Shown: positions 17,282 through 25,748, counted from the stretch's first letter. The stretch: DNA of 64,000 nt from Candidatus Bipolaricaulota bacterium (GCA_014360985.1 JACIWK010000007.1:32969-96968); one strand, 5' to 3'. The notes: generated by a model from the sequence alone, not told the origin. Translations and numbers: made by a program.

Positions 17282-18064
17282 ATGGAGGAGTACGACCGGC
17301 AGGACGCGCGGGTCTACGACCATTATTCCACGGGTGTACCCGGCGATGTCGAGTTCTACGTGGCGGAGGCGGTGAACGCTGGGTCGCCGGTGCTCGAACT
17401 GGGGTGCGGCACGGGGCGAATCCTCATCCCCGTCGCCGAGGCGGGAGTGGAGATCGTGGGGCTCGATCGGGCCCCGTCCATGCTCGCCGTGGCCCGGGAG
17501 AAGGTCGTCAAGCTCCCTCCGGACGTTCAGAAGAGGATCCAGCTCGTCGAGGGCGACATGCGGGACTTCGCCCTCGGCCGGAAGTTCGTCCTTGTTATGA
17601 TCCCCTACCGGGCGTTCCTTCACCTCCTCACTGTCGCGGACCAGAAGCGGGCGCTGCGCAGGGTCCGCGACCACCTCGTGGATGGGGGGAGGCTCATCCT
17701 GAACGTCTTTGACCCCAGCCTGGAGACGATCGTCGCCCACCGCGGCTCCCTCGGTTCCGCGCTGAAGCTTGAGGGCGAGTTCGTCCATCCTGAGACCGGC
17801 CGCCGGGTGCTCGTGTGGGACACGCGGGAGTACAGGGCCGAGGAGCAGACCCTTCACCAGTACTTCGTGTTCGAGGAGCTCGATGAGGCCGGGAATGTCG
17901 TCTTCAAGCGGTTCAATCCCCTCGTCCTCCGGTACGTGTTCCGCTACGAGATGCAGCACCTCCTGGAGCTGGCGGGGTTTGCGGTCGAGGCCTTGTACGG
18001 CGACTTCGCTCGGGGCCCGTTCTGCTCCGGGGGGGAGCAGGTGTGGATCGCCCGCCGGAGGTGA
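17282..18064 (+). CDS. Class I SAM-dependent methyltransferase
   Basis: A 260-residue methyltransferase with motif I VLELGCGTGRIL (about residues 38-49), the acidic residue after strand 2 in IVGLDRAPSML, motif II around EGDMRDFALG and motif III around LVDGGRLILNVFDP. Substrate not predictable. The ATG at 17282 is chosen because AAGGAGGGGGCA precedes it; the frame is open far upstream but runs antisense to znuA. It is divergent from znuACB, 46 nt apart, and followed 39 nt later by the Na/Pi symporter gene. Confidence 0.85.
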   Translation: MEEYDRQDARVYDHYSTGVPGDVEFYVAEAVNAGSPVLELGCGTGRILIPVAEAGVEIVGLDRAPSMLAVAREKVVKLPPDVQKRIQLVEGDMRDFALGRKFVLVMIPYRAFLHLLTVADQKRALRRVRDHLVDGGRLILNVFDPSLETIVAHRGSLGSALKLEGEFVHPETGRRVLVWDTREYRAEEQTLHQYFVFEELDEAGNVVFKRFNPLVLRYVFRYEMQHLLELAGFAVEALYGDFARGPFCSGGEQVWIARRR

Positions 18065-18103
18065 GGGGAGTTCCCCTGCGGGCGCACGGGTGAGGGTGAG
18101 GAG

Positions 18104-19717
18104 ATGGAGATCGACCTTCTGGCGGTGATCCTGGGGGCGGTGGGGGGCCTCTCCCTCTTCCTCTACGGCCTGCGCGTCCTGAGCAGCGCCCTCAAGCGGG
18201 CGGTGGGGGAGCAGGTGCGGGCGCTCTTGGAGAGGCTGACGAGCAGGGCGTACCGCGGCGCCCTCGTGGGGATGGTCGCCACCGGGCTCCTCCAGTCGAG
18301 CAGCATCGCGATGGTGGTCCTCATCGGGCTCCTTAACGCGGGCGTCCTCTCGCTCCGCCAGGGGATCGGGGTCATGCTGGGAGCGGAGATCGGGACCTCG
18401 GTCACTGCCCAGATCATCGCGTTCCGGGTCGGCGACTACTACCTCCCGATCATCGCCGTGGGGTTTGCCCTGGCGGAGCTGTTCCGCGGTCGGCGGGCGG
18501 GCGATGTCGGCCGGGCCCTGCTCGGGTTCGGGCTCCTCTTCCTCGGGATGAGCGTGATGTCGAGCGGATTGCGTGGCCTGGCCCACAGCCCCGCCGTGAT
18601 CGGCCTGCTCGAATCGCTGGGTTCGAACGTGGTGCTGGGGGTGGTCGTGGGGGCAGCGGTGACGGCGGTGATTCAAAGCTCGTCGGCGGTGACCGCCCTC
18701 GTGATCGCGATGGGGTCGTCGGGGATCCTCACCCTCCCCGCGGCGATCGCCCTCATCCTCGGGGCGAACATCGGGACCACCGTCACCGCCCAGATCGCCT
18801 CCCTCGGGATGTCCCTCTCCGCGCGGCAACTGGCGCGGGCCCAGCTTCTCGTGAACGTGATCGGGGTCGCCGTGTTCATCCCGCTCGTCCCGTGGTACGC
18901 GGGGGTTGTGGCGAGCACATCCTCTCTCCTGGCGCGGCAGATCGCCAATGCGCACACGTTCTTCAACGTCGCCAGCACGCTCGCGTTCCTACCGCTCGTG
19001 GACGCGTTGGCGTGGTTCGTGCGCCGGATCACCTGGGGGAGGGAGCCCGTGGTCGAGGCCCGCCCCCAGCACCTGGCGGAGGCGTTCCTCGCTGCGCCGG
19101 CCGTGGCGCTGAGCCAGGCCCGGCACGAGATCGAGAGGATGTCGGACATGACGTGTCTCATGATCGAGGGATGCCGTCGCGGACTGCTCGAGCGTGACGA
19201 GGCCTCCCTCGGCGAGGTCCTCGAGATCGAGAGCGCGGTGGACACGCTGAAGGAGGAGATCGAAGCCTACTTGGAGCGGATCCCGGCCGACTCGCTGTCG
19301 GCGCGCGAGGAGCGGCGGCTGCACGTCCTCCGCCACGCCACCGGCGACATCGAGCGGGTGGGGGACCAAGCCGTGAACATCGCCGAGCGAGGGGAGAGGG
19401 TTCTGCGCGAGGGGTACCCGTTCTCGGATGAGGCGTCGGCCGATCTCGCCGAGATGTTCGCCAAGGCGGCTGCCCTCTACCGCACCGCGCTCGCCGCCCT
19501 CCGGGCCGAGGACCGCGAGGGGGCCCAGCACGCCCTTCACCTCGAGGCCGAGGTGGATCACTTCGAGAAGCGGTTCAAGGAACGCCACCTGCGCCGCCTC
19601 GACGAAGGGATCTGCCAACCGCGGGCGGCGACTCTGTTCTTGGAGATCCTGCACAACCTAGAGCGGATCGGCGACCACGCCGTCAACCTCGCCGGCGACG
19701 TCCTCTACGCGCTGTGA
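18104..19717 (+). CDS. Na/Pi symporter family protein with C-terminal PhoU-like domain
   Basis: A 537-residue protein of the NptA/YjbB type. The membrane half (about 1-310) contains the inverted-repeat transport signatures TGLLQSSSIAMVV and AVIQSSSAVTAL, together with GANIGTTVTAQI. The soluble half (about 340-537) is a PhoU-like three-helix bundle with metal-binding motifs EIESAVDTLKEEI and EAEVDHFEKRF. Such proteins move phosphate with sodium; in E. coli the homologue mainly exports phosphate. A GAGGAG-type site precedes the ATG. Sodium coupling would link it physiologically to the Mrp antiporter at the right end of the window. Confidence 0.9.
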   Translation: MEIDLLAVILGAVGGLSLFLYGLRVLSSALKRAVGEQVRALLERLTSRAYRGALVGMVATGLLQSSSIAMVVLIGLLNAGVLSLRQGIGVMLGAEIGTSVTAQIIAFRVGDYYLPIIAVGFALAELFRGRRAGDVGRALLGFGLLFLGMSVMSSGLRGLAHSPAVIGLLESLGSNVVLGVVVGAAVTAVIQSSSAVTALVIAMGSSGILTLPAAIALILGANIGTTVTAQIASLGMSLSARQLARAQLLVNVIGVAVFIPLVPWYAGVVASTSSLLARQIANAHTFFNVASTLAFLPLVDALAWFVRRITWGREPVVEARPQHLAEAFLAAPAVALSQARHEIERMSDMTCLMIEGCRRGLLERDEASLGEVLEIESAVDTLKEEIEAYLERIPADSLSAREERRLHVLRHATGDIERVGDQAVNIAERGERVLREGYPFSDEASADLAEMFAKAAALYRTALAALRAEDREGAQHALHLEAEVDHFEKRFKERHLRRLDEGICQPRAATLFLEILHNLERIGDHAVNLAGDVLYAL

Positions 19718-19732
19718 GTTGGTCCGAGCGCC

Positions 19733-20485
19733 CTAGCGGACCTTGCCCACCGGGGCGACGTAGATCGTGAACTCGTCCTTCCCGTCCACCCCGAGGAGGG
19801 CGTCCATCTTCTCCTGGTGGTAGGCCCCGACCCCGCACGTGCCGGCGCCGATCGCCTCGCAGGCCAGGTAAAGGTTCTGGCACATGTGCCCGGCGTCGAT
19901 GGCGATCACCTTGTGCGAGACCACGCTGTACCGCCACTCCGTGCGGTACGGGATGACCGTCCAGGCGAACACGACCGCCGCCTGGCCCACGAACTCCTGC
20001 CCCAGACACCCCGCGACGACCTGGGCCGGGAACTCCGGGTCCGCGCGCAGGAAGGCGAGCGCGTGATCGAGGGCGAGGTACCGGTACAAGCCCGGCTCGA
20101 GGCCCGTGACCCGGTTCACGATGAGGTACGTCTCGAACGGGTGCCGCGCCCCGGCCGAGGGCACGGTGCGGAACGTCGCCACCCCGTCGCGAACGACGCG
20201 CTCCACGCCTTGGGTGGCCCACAGGAGGAACGTCAACTCCTCCAGGAGCAGCGGGTCGCGGGTGAACCGGCGGTGGCTGCGGCGGGACGCGATCGCGTCG
20301 AACACCGAGACCTGGCCGACCTGGAGCGCCTTCGGGTCGGGGAGCTTCACGAGGGGAGCGCCCTCCGGAGCGGGCTTCTGCAGCGGGGGATGCGGGACCC
20401 CCTTCTTCTGGTCGGTCTCGATATGCCGCGTCCTCGCCCAGGCAGTGGCCTTGAGAAGCTGCCGGCCGTTCTCGATGGGATCCAT
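19733..20485 (-). CDS. SagB/ThcOx-type nitroreductase-fold oxidoreductase
   Basis: A 250-residue FMN-dependent protein of the SagB/ThcOx subfamily. Seen: AIASRRSHRRFTRDPLLLEE (FMN phosphate-binding Arg/Ser cluster), LLWATQGVER, a conserved PSAGARHPFETYLIV segment, and AGHMCQNLYLACEAIGAGTCGVGAY. AAAGGAGG lies before the ATG. Family members oxidise azolines in peptide natural products or reduce other substrates. No YcaO cyclodehydratase or precursor peptide is seen nearby, so a stand-alone oxidoreductase role is more likely here. Confidence 0.88.
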   Translation of the reverse strand: MDPIENGRQLLKATAWARTRHIETDQKKGVPHPPLQKPAPEGAPLVKLPDPKALQVGQVSVFDAIASRRSHRRFTRDPLLLEELTFLLWATQGVERVVRDGVATFRTVPSAGARHPFETYLIVNRVTGLEPGLYRYLALDHALAFLRADPEFPAQVVAGCLGQEFVGQAAVVFAWTVIPYRTEWRYSVVSHKVIAIDAGHMCQNLYLACEAIGAGTCGVGAYHQEKMDALLGVDGKDEFTIYVAPVGKVR

Positions 20486-20587
20486 AGACGACCTCCTTTC
20501 GTGTCCCGGTGCCCAAGCTTACCCGGTCGAGGAGGGAGGTGGGAGCCTTCGCGTTTCGAGTTGCCGTCCCCGGCTGCGGCCGAGACA

Positions 20588-20929
20588 ATGCCCGATGGGG
20601 AGATGCCTGTTCCGGGAGAGGTGCGGCGGCTCATCGCCCAGTTCCACGAGAACCGCGCCGCGTACGTGGGAGGCCCGTACAACGAGCCCCCGACCCAGAT
20701 CGAGTTCGTGGCCCCGACCGCCGCCAAGACCGCCCCCGATAAGACCACGCTCCAGCGCCAGATCGCCGCCACCGACCACCAGATCGATCAACTCGTCGAC
20801 AGGTCGTGCGTCGCAGGAAAGGGGAATCAGCGCCATGCGGCAGAGTGCTTGCCGGGTCTCGCGACTGGGGCTTCGTCTGGACCAACTGGTTGCATCGCGC
20901 GAGAGCGAAGGAGGGGTGTACATGCGTGA
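20588..20929 (+). pseudogene. Relic of an Eco57I-like type IIG restriction-modification enzyme (ends joined, core deleted)
   Basis: A 113-codon open frame. Residues ~10-32 (VRRLIAQFHENRAAY, then YNEPPTQIEF) match the N-terminus of Eco57I-type fused restriction-methylases ('lverf..nr.aY.s..YnEtq.R.eFidPff'). Residues ~45-62 (TLQRQIAATDHQIDQLV) match their extreme C-terminus ('LqrqIaatdrqIdrLVYeLYgLteeEi'). The ~900-residue nuclease, methylase and specificity core is absent and the frame is kept across the join. The C-terminal LYGLTEEE tail is also lost. These are recollections of family patterns, not alignments. The end overlaps the start of the next gene. Confidence 0.6.
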
Positions 20930-21599
20930 GGTACAGGAGGAGATAGCCCGGTCCCTTCGCGACGCTGCGATCGGGTACGGGACTGCAGGGCTCGCATTGC
21001 TCGAAGGCCGGAATGGCATTGGCGTGAACAGGCAAGCGGCGATCGGAAACCTGGCGATTGCTGTGGAACTGCTCCTCAAGTGCTGGATTGCGAACACCCA
21101 TCTCCTTCTCCTTTTTCGCGATCTTCCCTTGCAGGTCAAGTGCGCGTTGACAGCACCTGAGGCCATTCCTTCCGTCGCACGTCTTGCACCGCATGTGGTT
21201 GATTTGAGGTCGTGCGCCTTCAGAACTGTTGAGTTCCGTGAAGCGGTAGGACTCGTCCCCTTGCTGTCTCCCGAGCTTGCGAGGCGGCTTGGCGCACACC
21301 TCAAATTCCTCGTTGAGAGCCGTAACACCTGTGTACACAGCGCTCTCCCGAGCTTCCGGGGATACGAAGTCCAGAGGGCGGCGTTTGTGTATCTGTACCT
21401 CTTCAAGTATCTGCAGCAGCACGAGCCGGATCTGCTGAGGTACTGCCGGCTTGGCGACGAAGAGGCTGACAATGCATTCCTTGCGCGGTTCGAAGAGGAA
21501 CGCATTGCGCGTGTCCACAGGGCGATAGAAGCAGCACAAACAGAAGCCAAGAAGGTCGAGATCCCGAACTCGATGAGTGTGGATAGTTGGGAGTGGTGA
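20922..21599 (+). CDS. Hypothetical protein (225 aa)
   Basis: Not recognised. The ATG at 20922 is chosen because AAGGAGG lies 7 nt upstream; the frame is open much further up but runs antisense to the SagB-type gene. The protein is mostly helical, with segments REVQEEIARSLRDAAIGYG, AIGNLAIAVELLLKCWI and RNTCVHSALPSF. The last, a long helix followed by 'R(N)xxxHs', recalls HEPN-like or abortive-infection-type RNases (Rx4-6H), but the motif is not clear enough to call. It ends with a GTGA overlap to the next small gene, so the two are coupled. Confidence 0.6.
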   Translation: MREVQEEIARSLRDAAIGYGTAGLALLEGRNGIGVNRQAAIGNLAIAVELLLKCWIANTHLLLLFRDLPLQVKCALTAPEAIPSVARLAPHVVDLRSCAFRTVEFREAVGLVPLLSPELARRLGAHLKFLVESRNTCVHSALPSFRGYEVQRAAFVYLYLFKYLQQHEPDLLRYCRLGDEEADNAFLARFEEERIARVHRAIEAAQTEAKKVEIPNSMSVDSWEW

Positions 21600-21904
21600 T
21601 CTCCTGCCCGGTATGTCGTTCGGACGCCGTGCTCCTCGGGGCCACAGAGCCAGATGGTGAAGTGGATGAGGACGGGTCGCTGCTCCCTGGGTTGACGTTT
21701 GTCGGCGCCGCGTTTGAATGTGACGCCTGTGGCCTTCAGCTGAACGACTACGATGAACTGGTGATCGCGGGCGTTGACCCAGTCATCGATCGTTCGAGCG
21801 AGCTCGATAGGTGGTACGCCCAGATGTACGAAGACTGGGCCTACGAGGAATGGCGCGAAAGGGAGTCGCGGGCCTGTCAGAACAATGCGCCGGAGGCGGC
21901 TTGA
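21596..21904 (+). CDS. Small zinc-ribbon-like hypothetical protein
   Basis: About 102 residues. Two CxxC pairs, CPVCRSDAVLLG near the N-terminus and ECDACGLQLNDYDEL about 35 residues later, form a four-Cys zinc ribbon; the rest is acidic (DRSSELDRWYAQMYEDW). The GTG at 21596 overlaps the previous stop (GTGA); an in-frame TTG at 21587 is an alternative. It may act with the upstream 225-residue protein. Function unknown. Confidence 0.55.
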   Translation: MISCPVCRSDAVLLGATEPDGEVDEDGSLLPGLTFVGAAFECDACGLQLNDYDELVIAGVDPVIDRSSELDRWYAQMYEDWAYEEWRERESRACQNNAPEAA

Positions 21905-21966
21905 CGGACTGGGGAGTGTGTCTAGGTCTCAGGGTACGAGCTTGTCCCCTGTATCGCGAGGTGGCG

Positions 21967-23382
21967 ATGGATGAGAAGACCTTCTTTGACGCTCATCTGC
22001 ACGCGTTCAACCTGAGCCATCCGTCGTTCTCGGCGTTCGTCTCACGTCTGCTCTATGATCTTCCCAAGGTGGTGCTGAAGCGACAGGACGTGTCGCGTCG
22101 CCTCTTGCTGTTAATGCTGACGCTCTTGCCCGTGGGCATCTTGCTGGCTATTCCCTTCGTAGTTGTGGGTCTTGTCGTGCTCGCCGTGTGTCTGGTGCCC
22201 GTGTATGCGGTTCCCTGTCTGCGCAGACGCGTGCGTTCCTGGGGGAAGTCGGTCGTTGAGGCCGTGAAGCGCCGGCTGGGCAAGGTGATGAACCTGCTCT
22301 TCGTCATGGAGAACGACGTCGGGAGCATGTTCCTGCTCCTGGAGAACTGCCTCCGCGATTCCGAATCCCCGCTGCTGCGCGACGACGGTCTGCACGTCGG
22401 GGGCGAGCGCTACACGCGGATCGTCCTCACCCCGCTGATGATGGACTTCGGCTACAAGAGCCGGACCCCACGGGGAGCCGGGAACGCGGTGAAGTGGATC
22501 CGCTACGACGTGCCTGGTGACCGGCCGATCGTGGAGCAGGTGGTGGATCTGTTCCGCGGCATCCGAGAGTATGTCCAGACCAAGTCGAGCCCGGCGCTCG
22601 CGGAGAAGTACCCCGCGCTGGGGCCGGAGACGCGCCGGGCCTTCGAGATCTACCCGTTCCTCGGGCTCAACCCGGCGAACTACACGAAAGAGCGGATCGC
22701 TGACCTGCTCGAAAAGTACTTCGGGGAGTACACGGGACACCGAGAGGACTTCCGCGCCCGCCTCGGGCGTTTCGACGGCGACATCGAGGGCATGGGGAGC
22801 CACTTCTTCGCCGGTGTCAAGGTCTACCCGCCCCTCGGGTTCGACCCGTGGCCGGAGGGGGATGAGGACGCGGTGGAGAAGGTGAAGCTCCTCTACGCCA
22901 CGTGCAGAAAGAAAGGAATTCCCCTCACCACCCACGGGGGAAGCGGCGGGTTCGTGGCCGTGGATCGGGAGGAGCTCAAGGAAATCACCGCCGTGAACAA
23001 GTGGGCGGCGGTGCTTGGGCACTACCCCGACCTGAAGGTCAACCTCGCCCACTTCCCGCTCGGGAAGGGGGACAAGGGGCGCCGGGAGGCCATGGTCGAC
23101 CTGGTGTTGAAGCACGAGAACGTCTACGTCGACATCTCGTGCCGCGCGACGGGCGACGGCTACTACCGTGAGCTGCGGAAGCTGCTCGACCAACTCTCCG
23201 CCGCGGACGCGGACAAGCTGAGGAGCAGGATCCTGTTTGGGACGGATTTCGCCGTGAACCTGATGTGGATCGACTCCTACAACGGGTACCTCGGCCTGTT
23301 CTCCCGCACCGCGGCCCTCACCCCGGAGGAGAAGCACGCCTTCTGCTCCACCAACCCCGAACGGTTCTTATTCCGGCAGTAG
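21967..23382 (+). CDS. Amidohydrolase-family metal-dependent hydrolase with an inserted hydrophobic segment
   Basis: A 471-residue TIM-barrel hydrolase of the amidohydrolase-2 type. Metal-site landmarks: HLH at residues 10-12, PLTTHGGSGGF (His), LGHYPDLKVNLAHFP (second-half His residues), VDISCRAT and ILFGTDFAVN (final Asp). Unusually, residues about 38-72 form a strongly hydrophobic stretch (LLLLMLTLLPVGILLAIPFV, then VVLAVCLVPVYAV) between the first metal motif and the barrel, enough for one or two membrane passes, so the enzyme may be membrane-attached. GAGGTGG precedes the chosen ATG. Substrate unknown. Confidence 0.72.
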   Translation: MDEKTFFDAHLHAFNLSHPSFSAFVSRLLYDLPKVVLKRQDVSRRLLLLMLTLLPVGILLAIPFVVVGLVVLAVCLVPVYAVPCLRRRVRSWGKSVVEAVKRRLGKVMNLLFVMENDVGSMFLLLENCLRDSESPLLRDDGLHVGGERYTRIVLTPLMMDFGYKSRTPRGAGNAVKWIRYDVPGDRPIVEQVVDLFRGIREYVQTKSSPALAEKYPALGPETRRAFEIYPFLGLNPANYTKERIADLLEKYFGEYTGHREDFRARLGRFDGDIEGMGSHFFAGVKVYPPLGFDPWPEGDEDAVEKVKLLYATCRKKGIPLTTHGGSGGFVAVDREELKEITAVNKWAAVLGHYPDLKVNLAHFPLGKGDKGRREAMVDLVLKHENVYVDISCRATGDGYYRELRKLLDQLSAADADKLRSRILFGTDFAVNLMWIDSYNGYLGLFSRTAALTPEEKHAFCSTNPERFLFRQ

Positions 23383-23509
23383 GAGCTCAATCGAGGCGCA
23401 TTGGCCTGGCTGGGATCAGCAGCGTATTTCGGGGAGGTCTGTTCCTCGGCTCTCGGCGGGAGATCGGTGTTGACCGGTTCCGACGCGGGCTGTAGAGTGC
23501 GGGGCGACG

Positions 23510-24076
23510 ATGCGCAGGCTGTGGGTGCGGATAGAGGAGATCACCACCGTGGCGGCGCTCCTTGTCACGATGTCCACGGTGTTCGCCTCGATGTCGTGGA
23601 TCTCAGCCGGGAAGGCGGGCGGTCAGGCGAGCGATCACAGGACCGCGGCCCTTGGGATCATGATCCTGCGCCTCGAAGCGCTCACCGAGGCCTCGAACGC
23701 CCTCGTCCAGGCCCAGACCTACCTCACCCAGGGGGCGATGTTCTTCGCTCAGGCCGAAGCTGCGGAAGACCCGGACCTGAAAGCATTCTTGGAGGACATG
23801 GGGGACCAATCGCTCGCCATCTCCCAGGCCCGCACGCAGGATGCCGCCGAGTGGAAGGAGCGTTCCGAGAGGTACTATGCGAGCTACGAGGCAGCACTTG
23901 CCCAAGCCGCGGAACATGGGCGGACGTCGGACTTCCGGTCCACCGCGGCGCTCATCTTCAACGTGTCGGCAGCGGTGGCCTCGCTCGCGGTGATCTTCAA
24001 GAGGTGGCGGCTGCTCCTTCTGTATCTCCCGGTGTTCCTCGTTGGTCTCTCCTACTTCGTGGCGTCGTTCGTGTAG
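23510..24076 (+). CDS. Hypothetical membrane protein (188 aa)
   Basis: One hydrophobic helix near the N-terminus (about residues 13-31), a ~110-residue mainly helical soluble part rich in Ala and Glu (EALTEASNALVQAQTYLTQG and further), and two C-terminal membrane helices (SAAVASLAVIF and LLLLYLPVFLVGLSYFVAS). The layout resembles DUF4337-like proteins, but this is not a firm assignment. The ribosome site is weak (GGGGCGACG). No functional hints from neighbours. Confidence 0.65.
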   Translation: MRRLWVRIEEITTVAALLVTMSTVFASMSWISAGKAGGQASDHRTAALGIMILRLEALTEASNALVQAQTYLTQGAMFFAQAEAAEDPDLKAFLEDMGDQSLAISQARTQDAAEWKERSERYYASYEAALAQAAEHGRTSDFRSTAALIFNVSAAVASLAVIFKRWRLLLLYLPVFLVGLSYFVASFV

Positions 24077-24170
24077 CCGGGCCCCGCTTGTCAGGGGAGG
24101 GGCTCGATCTCTATACACTACGCTCGCCGGGAGCGAGGGAAAGCACCGCTCCCAGTGGGATGAGAAGAAG

Positions 24171-24434
24171 ATGACAAACGGAACCGAACGGCCGGGAGGG
24201 TATGGGATCACGGCTCTCGTGTTGGGTATCGTGGGTGTGGCTTTGGGATGGTGGATTGTGCCCTTCCTTGGATTCATCTCCAGCATCCTGGCCGTCGTGT
24301 TCGGGGCGCTGGGGATGAAGTCGCGCACCCGGGGGATGGCCATCGCAGGCCTGGTCCTGGGGATCGTGACCATCGTCTTGTCCATTGTCGGCGTGTTGCT
24401 TTGGGGAGCAATGATGTCGGAGCTGCCTTACTAG
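24171..24434 (+). CDS. DUF4190-like small membrane protein
   Basis: An 87-residue protein with two membrane helices joined by a short loop: GITALVLGIVGVALGWWIVP, then GFISSILAVVFGALGMKSR, and a second unit GMAIAGLVLGIVTIVLSIVG. The 'a..alvlGi.g' plus 'ailaivfG.lg' pattern matches DUF4190. Function unknown. The coding start is the first ATG in frame after GAGAAGAAG. Confidence 0.75.
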   Translation: MTNGTERPGGYGITALVLGIVGVALGWWIVPFLGFISSILAVVFGALGMKSRTRGMAIAGLVLGIVTIVLSIVGVLLWGAMMSELPY

Positions 24435-24916
24435 CAGCCCGTGTGGGTGCGGTCCAGTTCGGGACCTGACCTGCGACATGCGTCTGGGGAGGCTTCCCCC
24501 GACGGACGGTGTCGGGAGCCTGTCTCCCTTTCCTTCCTCGCGCGGTCACTCATCTCCTCCCCCACCTCTACAGCTTGAGCAGGTTGTGCACCGCACAGTC
24601 CAGCCTCCACAGCGCCCGCACCTTCGCCAGGACAAGCGTGGGGGCAGGTCTTGCAATCCAACAGGCTGTCCCCATGGGGCTACGGCTTGGCACCGGCCAT
24701 CACCGGAACAGCCCAAGCAGCGGATCAGCTGTTGAGCTCTTCCTCGAAAGAACACCGCTCTCCTGACGATCCAACGCGCGGGCACGTTTGGCCACGCCAT
24801 CCGCGCTTCCGATTGCCGTGTGGGATTGCAAGACCTGACCCTCACGCCACAAGACCTGACCCTCACGCCACTCACGCCACGGGTCTTTCAGCGCCCTGGC
24901 TTGGGATCGGTCTCCT
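24435..24916. other. Intergenic region without a convincing gene
   Basis: A 482-bp stretch between the DUF4190-like gene and the 3' end of the APH-like gene. Open frames exist on both strands, but their translations are Arg/Ser/Cys-rich with no ribosome site or recognisable family. It contains the 21-bp tandem repeat listed separately. A minus-strand frame (24546-24875) has several CxxC pairs but looks like chance. Confidence 0.6.
24830..24880. repeat. 21-bp tandem duplication plus partial third copy
   Basis: The unit AAGACCTGACCCTCACGCCA (followed by C) occurs at 24830-24850 and exactly again at 24851-24871, then its last nine bases recur (TCACGCCAC, 24872-24880). It lies between the 3' end of the APH-like gene (minus strand) and the DUF4190-like gene. 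Confidence 0.9.
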
Positions 24917-25723
24917 TCAGCGGTGGAGGCCGGCTGCGACGAGGCTCAGCAGCCTCACTTCCTCGCCGGGGATGCGTTCAGCGAGGCGGGCGCCGGCGAC
25001 CACGGCTACCCAGGCATCGAGCTGCCCAGGCGGGGCGGGCGTCTTGGCCAGGTAGCGGCGTAGGTAGGCGCGACGGAAGGAATGCCGGACAAGCTCGACC
25101 ATCCGGCGGCCCGGCATGTCCTTTGGGAGGACCGCCGCACGGAACAGAACGGCCGTCCGCGCGACGTCGGCGAGAGGATTCCCCTGCGCGGCGTCCATCC
25201 AGTCGAGGACGATCGGTCCTCGTTCGGTCAGGAAGACGTTCCCGGGGTGGAAGTCGCCGTGGCACACGGCATCACCCACCGGGAGGCGATCGAGAAGGCC
25301 GAGAAGCAGCGCCTGCTGTTCCTCAGCAACCCCCGGAGCGCGCTCGATCGCGCGGGTCAGGCGGTCGGTGACGCGTGGCAGCGCGGGAATCCGGGCCTTG
25401 TGCAACTGAAGATGAAGGTCGGCCAGGAACCGGGCCGTTTCGCGAACCGCCCACGGCCGGTGTTGAAGCGACTCCATGAGCGGCCGTCCGATGATCTCCT
25501 CGTACACGATCCCGAACCGCCCGTCTGCCTGCGTCACTCCATACACTGCGGGGACGGGGAGGCCGGCGGCGTGGACGGCCTCGGCCTTGGCCGCTTCGTA
25601 GCGGGCATCGCCTTCGCCCCAGCCGGGGCGGAAGAGCTTGAGCACCTGGCCCCCCTCCAGGCGGAAGATCTCCGCAGTGCGACCCTCAGCGAGGCGGGGG
25701 CCCATGTGGAAAGGGGCAGGCAT
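24917..25723 (-). CDS. Aminoglycoside phosphotransferase-family kinase (APH fold)
   Basis: A 268-residue small-molecule kinase of the APH/choline kinase superfamily. Catalytic loop CHGDFHPGNVFL (Asp as base, Asn for Mg), then IVLDWMDAAQGNP (Mg-binding Asp), and an N-lobe with GGQVLKLFRPG (ATP-binding Lys). Length is normal. True substrates of such chromosomal kinases are usually unknown; antibiotic resistance should not be assumed. No ribosome site precedes the ATG; TACAAT lies 7 nt upstream, pointing to a leaderless mRNA from its own promoter although it sits behind arsM. Confidence 0.85.
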   Translation of the reverse strand: MPAPFHMGPRLAEGRTAEIFRLEGGQVLKLFRPGWGEGDARYEAAKAEAVHAAGLPVPAVYGVTQADGRFGIVYEEIIGRPLMESLQHRPWAVRETARFLADLHLQLHKARIPALPRVTDRLTRAIERAPGVAEEQQALLLGLLDRLPVGDAVCHGDFHPGNVFLTERGPIVLDWMDAAQGNPLADVARTAVLFRAAVLPKDMPGRRMVELVRHSFRRAYLRRYLAKTPAPPGQLDAWVAVVAGARLAERIPGEEVRLLSLVAAGLHR

Positions 25724-25730
25724 GGTGACG

Positions 25731-25736
25731 ATTGTA
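25731..25736 (-). promoter_or_regulatory. Candidate -10 box for the APH-like gene, 7 nt before the start
   Basis: TACAAT on the minus strand with a 7-nt gap (CGTCACC) to the ATG and no ribosome site. This places the transcription start at the start codon. No clear -35. Confidence 0.5.
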
Positions 25737-25748
25737 CTGGCCGTTGAC

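Noticed and set aside
16441..17712. Long plus-strand frames running from znuA into the methyltransferase gene
   Set aside because: They arise from antisense znuA sequence; the methyltransferase begins at 17282 behind a clear ribosome site.
19733..20485. SagB-type gene as part of a RiPP (azole peptide) cluster
   Set aside because: No YcaO, precursor peptide or exporter within 10 kb.
13506..24478. GGACCTGAACCTGCGACA (13506) and GGACCTGACCTGCGACA (24462) as copies of a dispersed element
   Set aside because: Similarity is limited to ~17 bases with an indel and does not extend into flanks; too short to call without a genome-wide search.
24546..24875. 109-residue minus-strand frame with several CxxC pairs, possibly a transposase remnant
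   Set aside because: No catalytic motif, no inverted repeats or target duplication, and a tandem repeat within; chance frame more likely.
24917..25723. APH-like gene as an antibiotic-resistance determinant
   Set aside because: The APH fold also covers many metabolic kinases; substrate residues cannot be judged and no mobile element flanks it.
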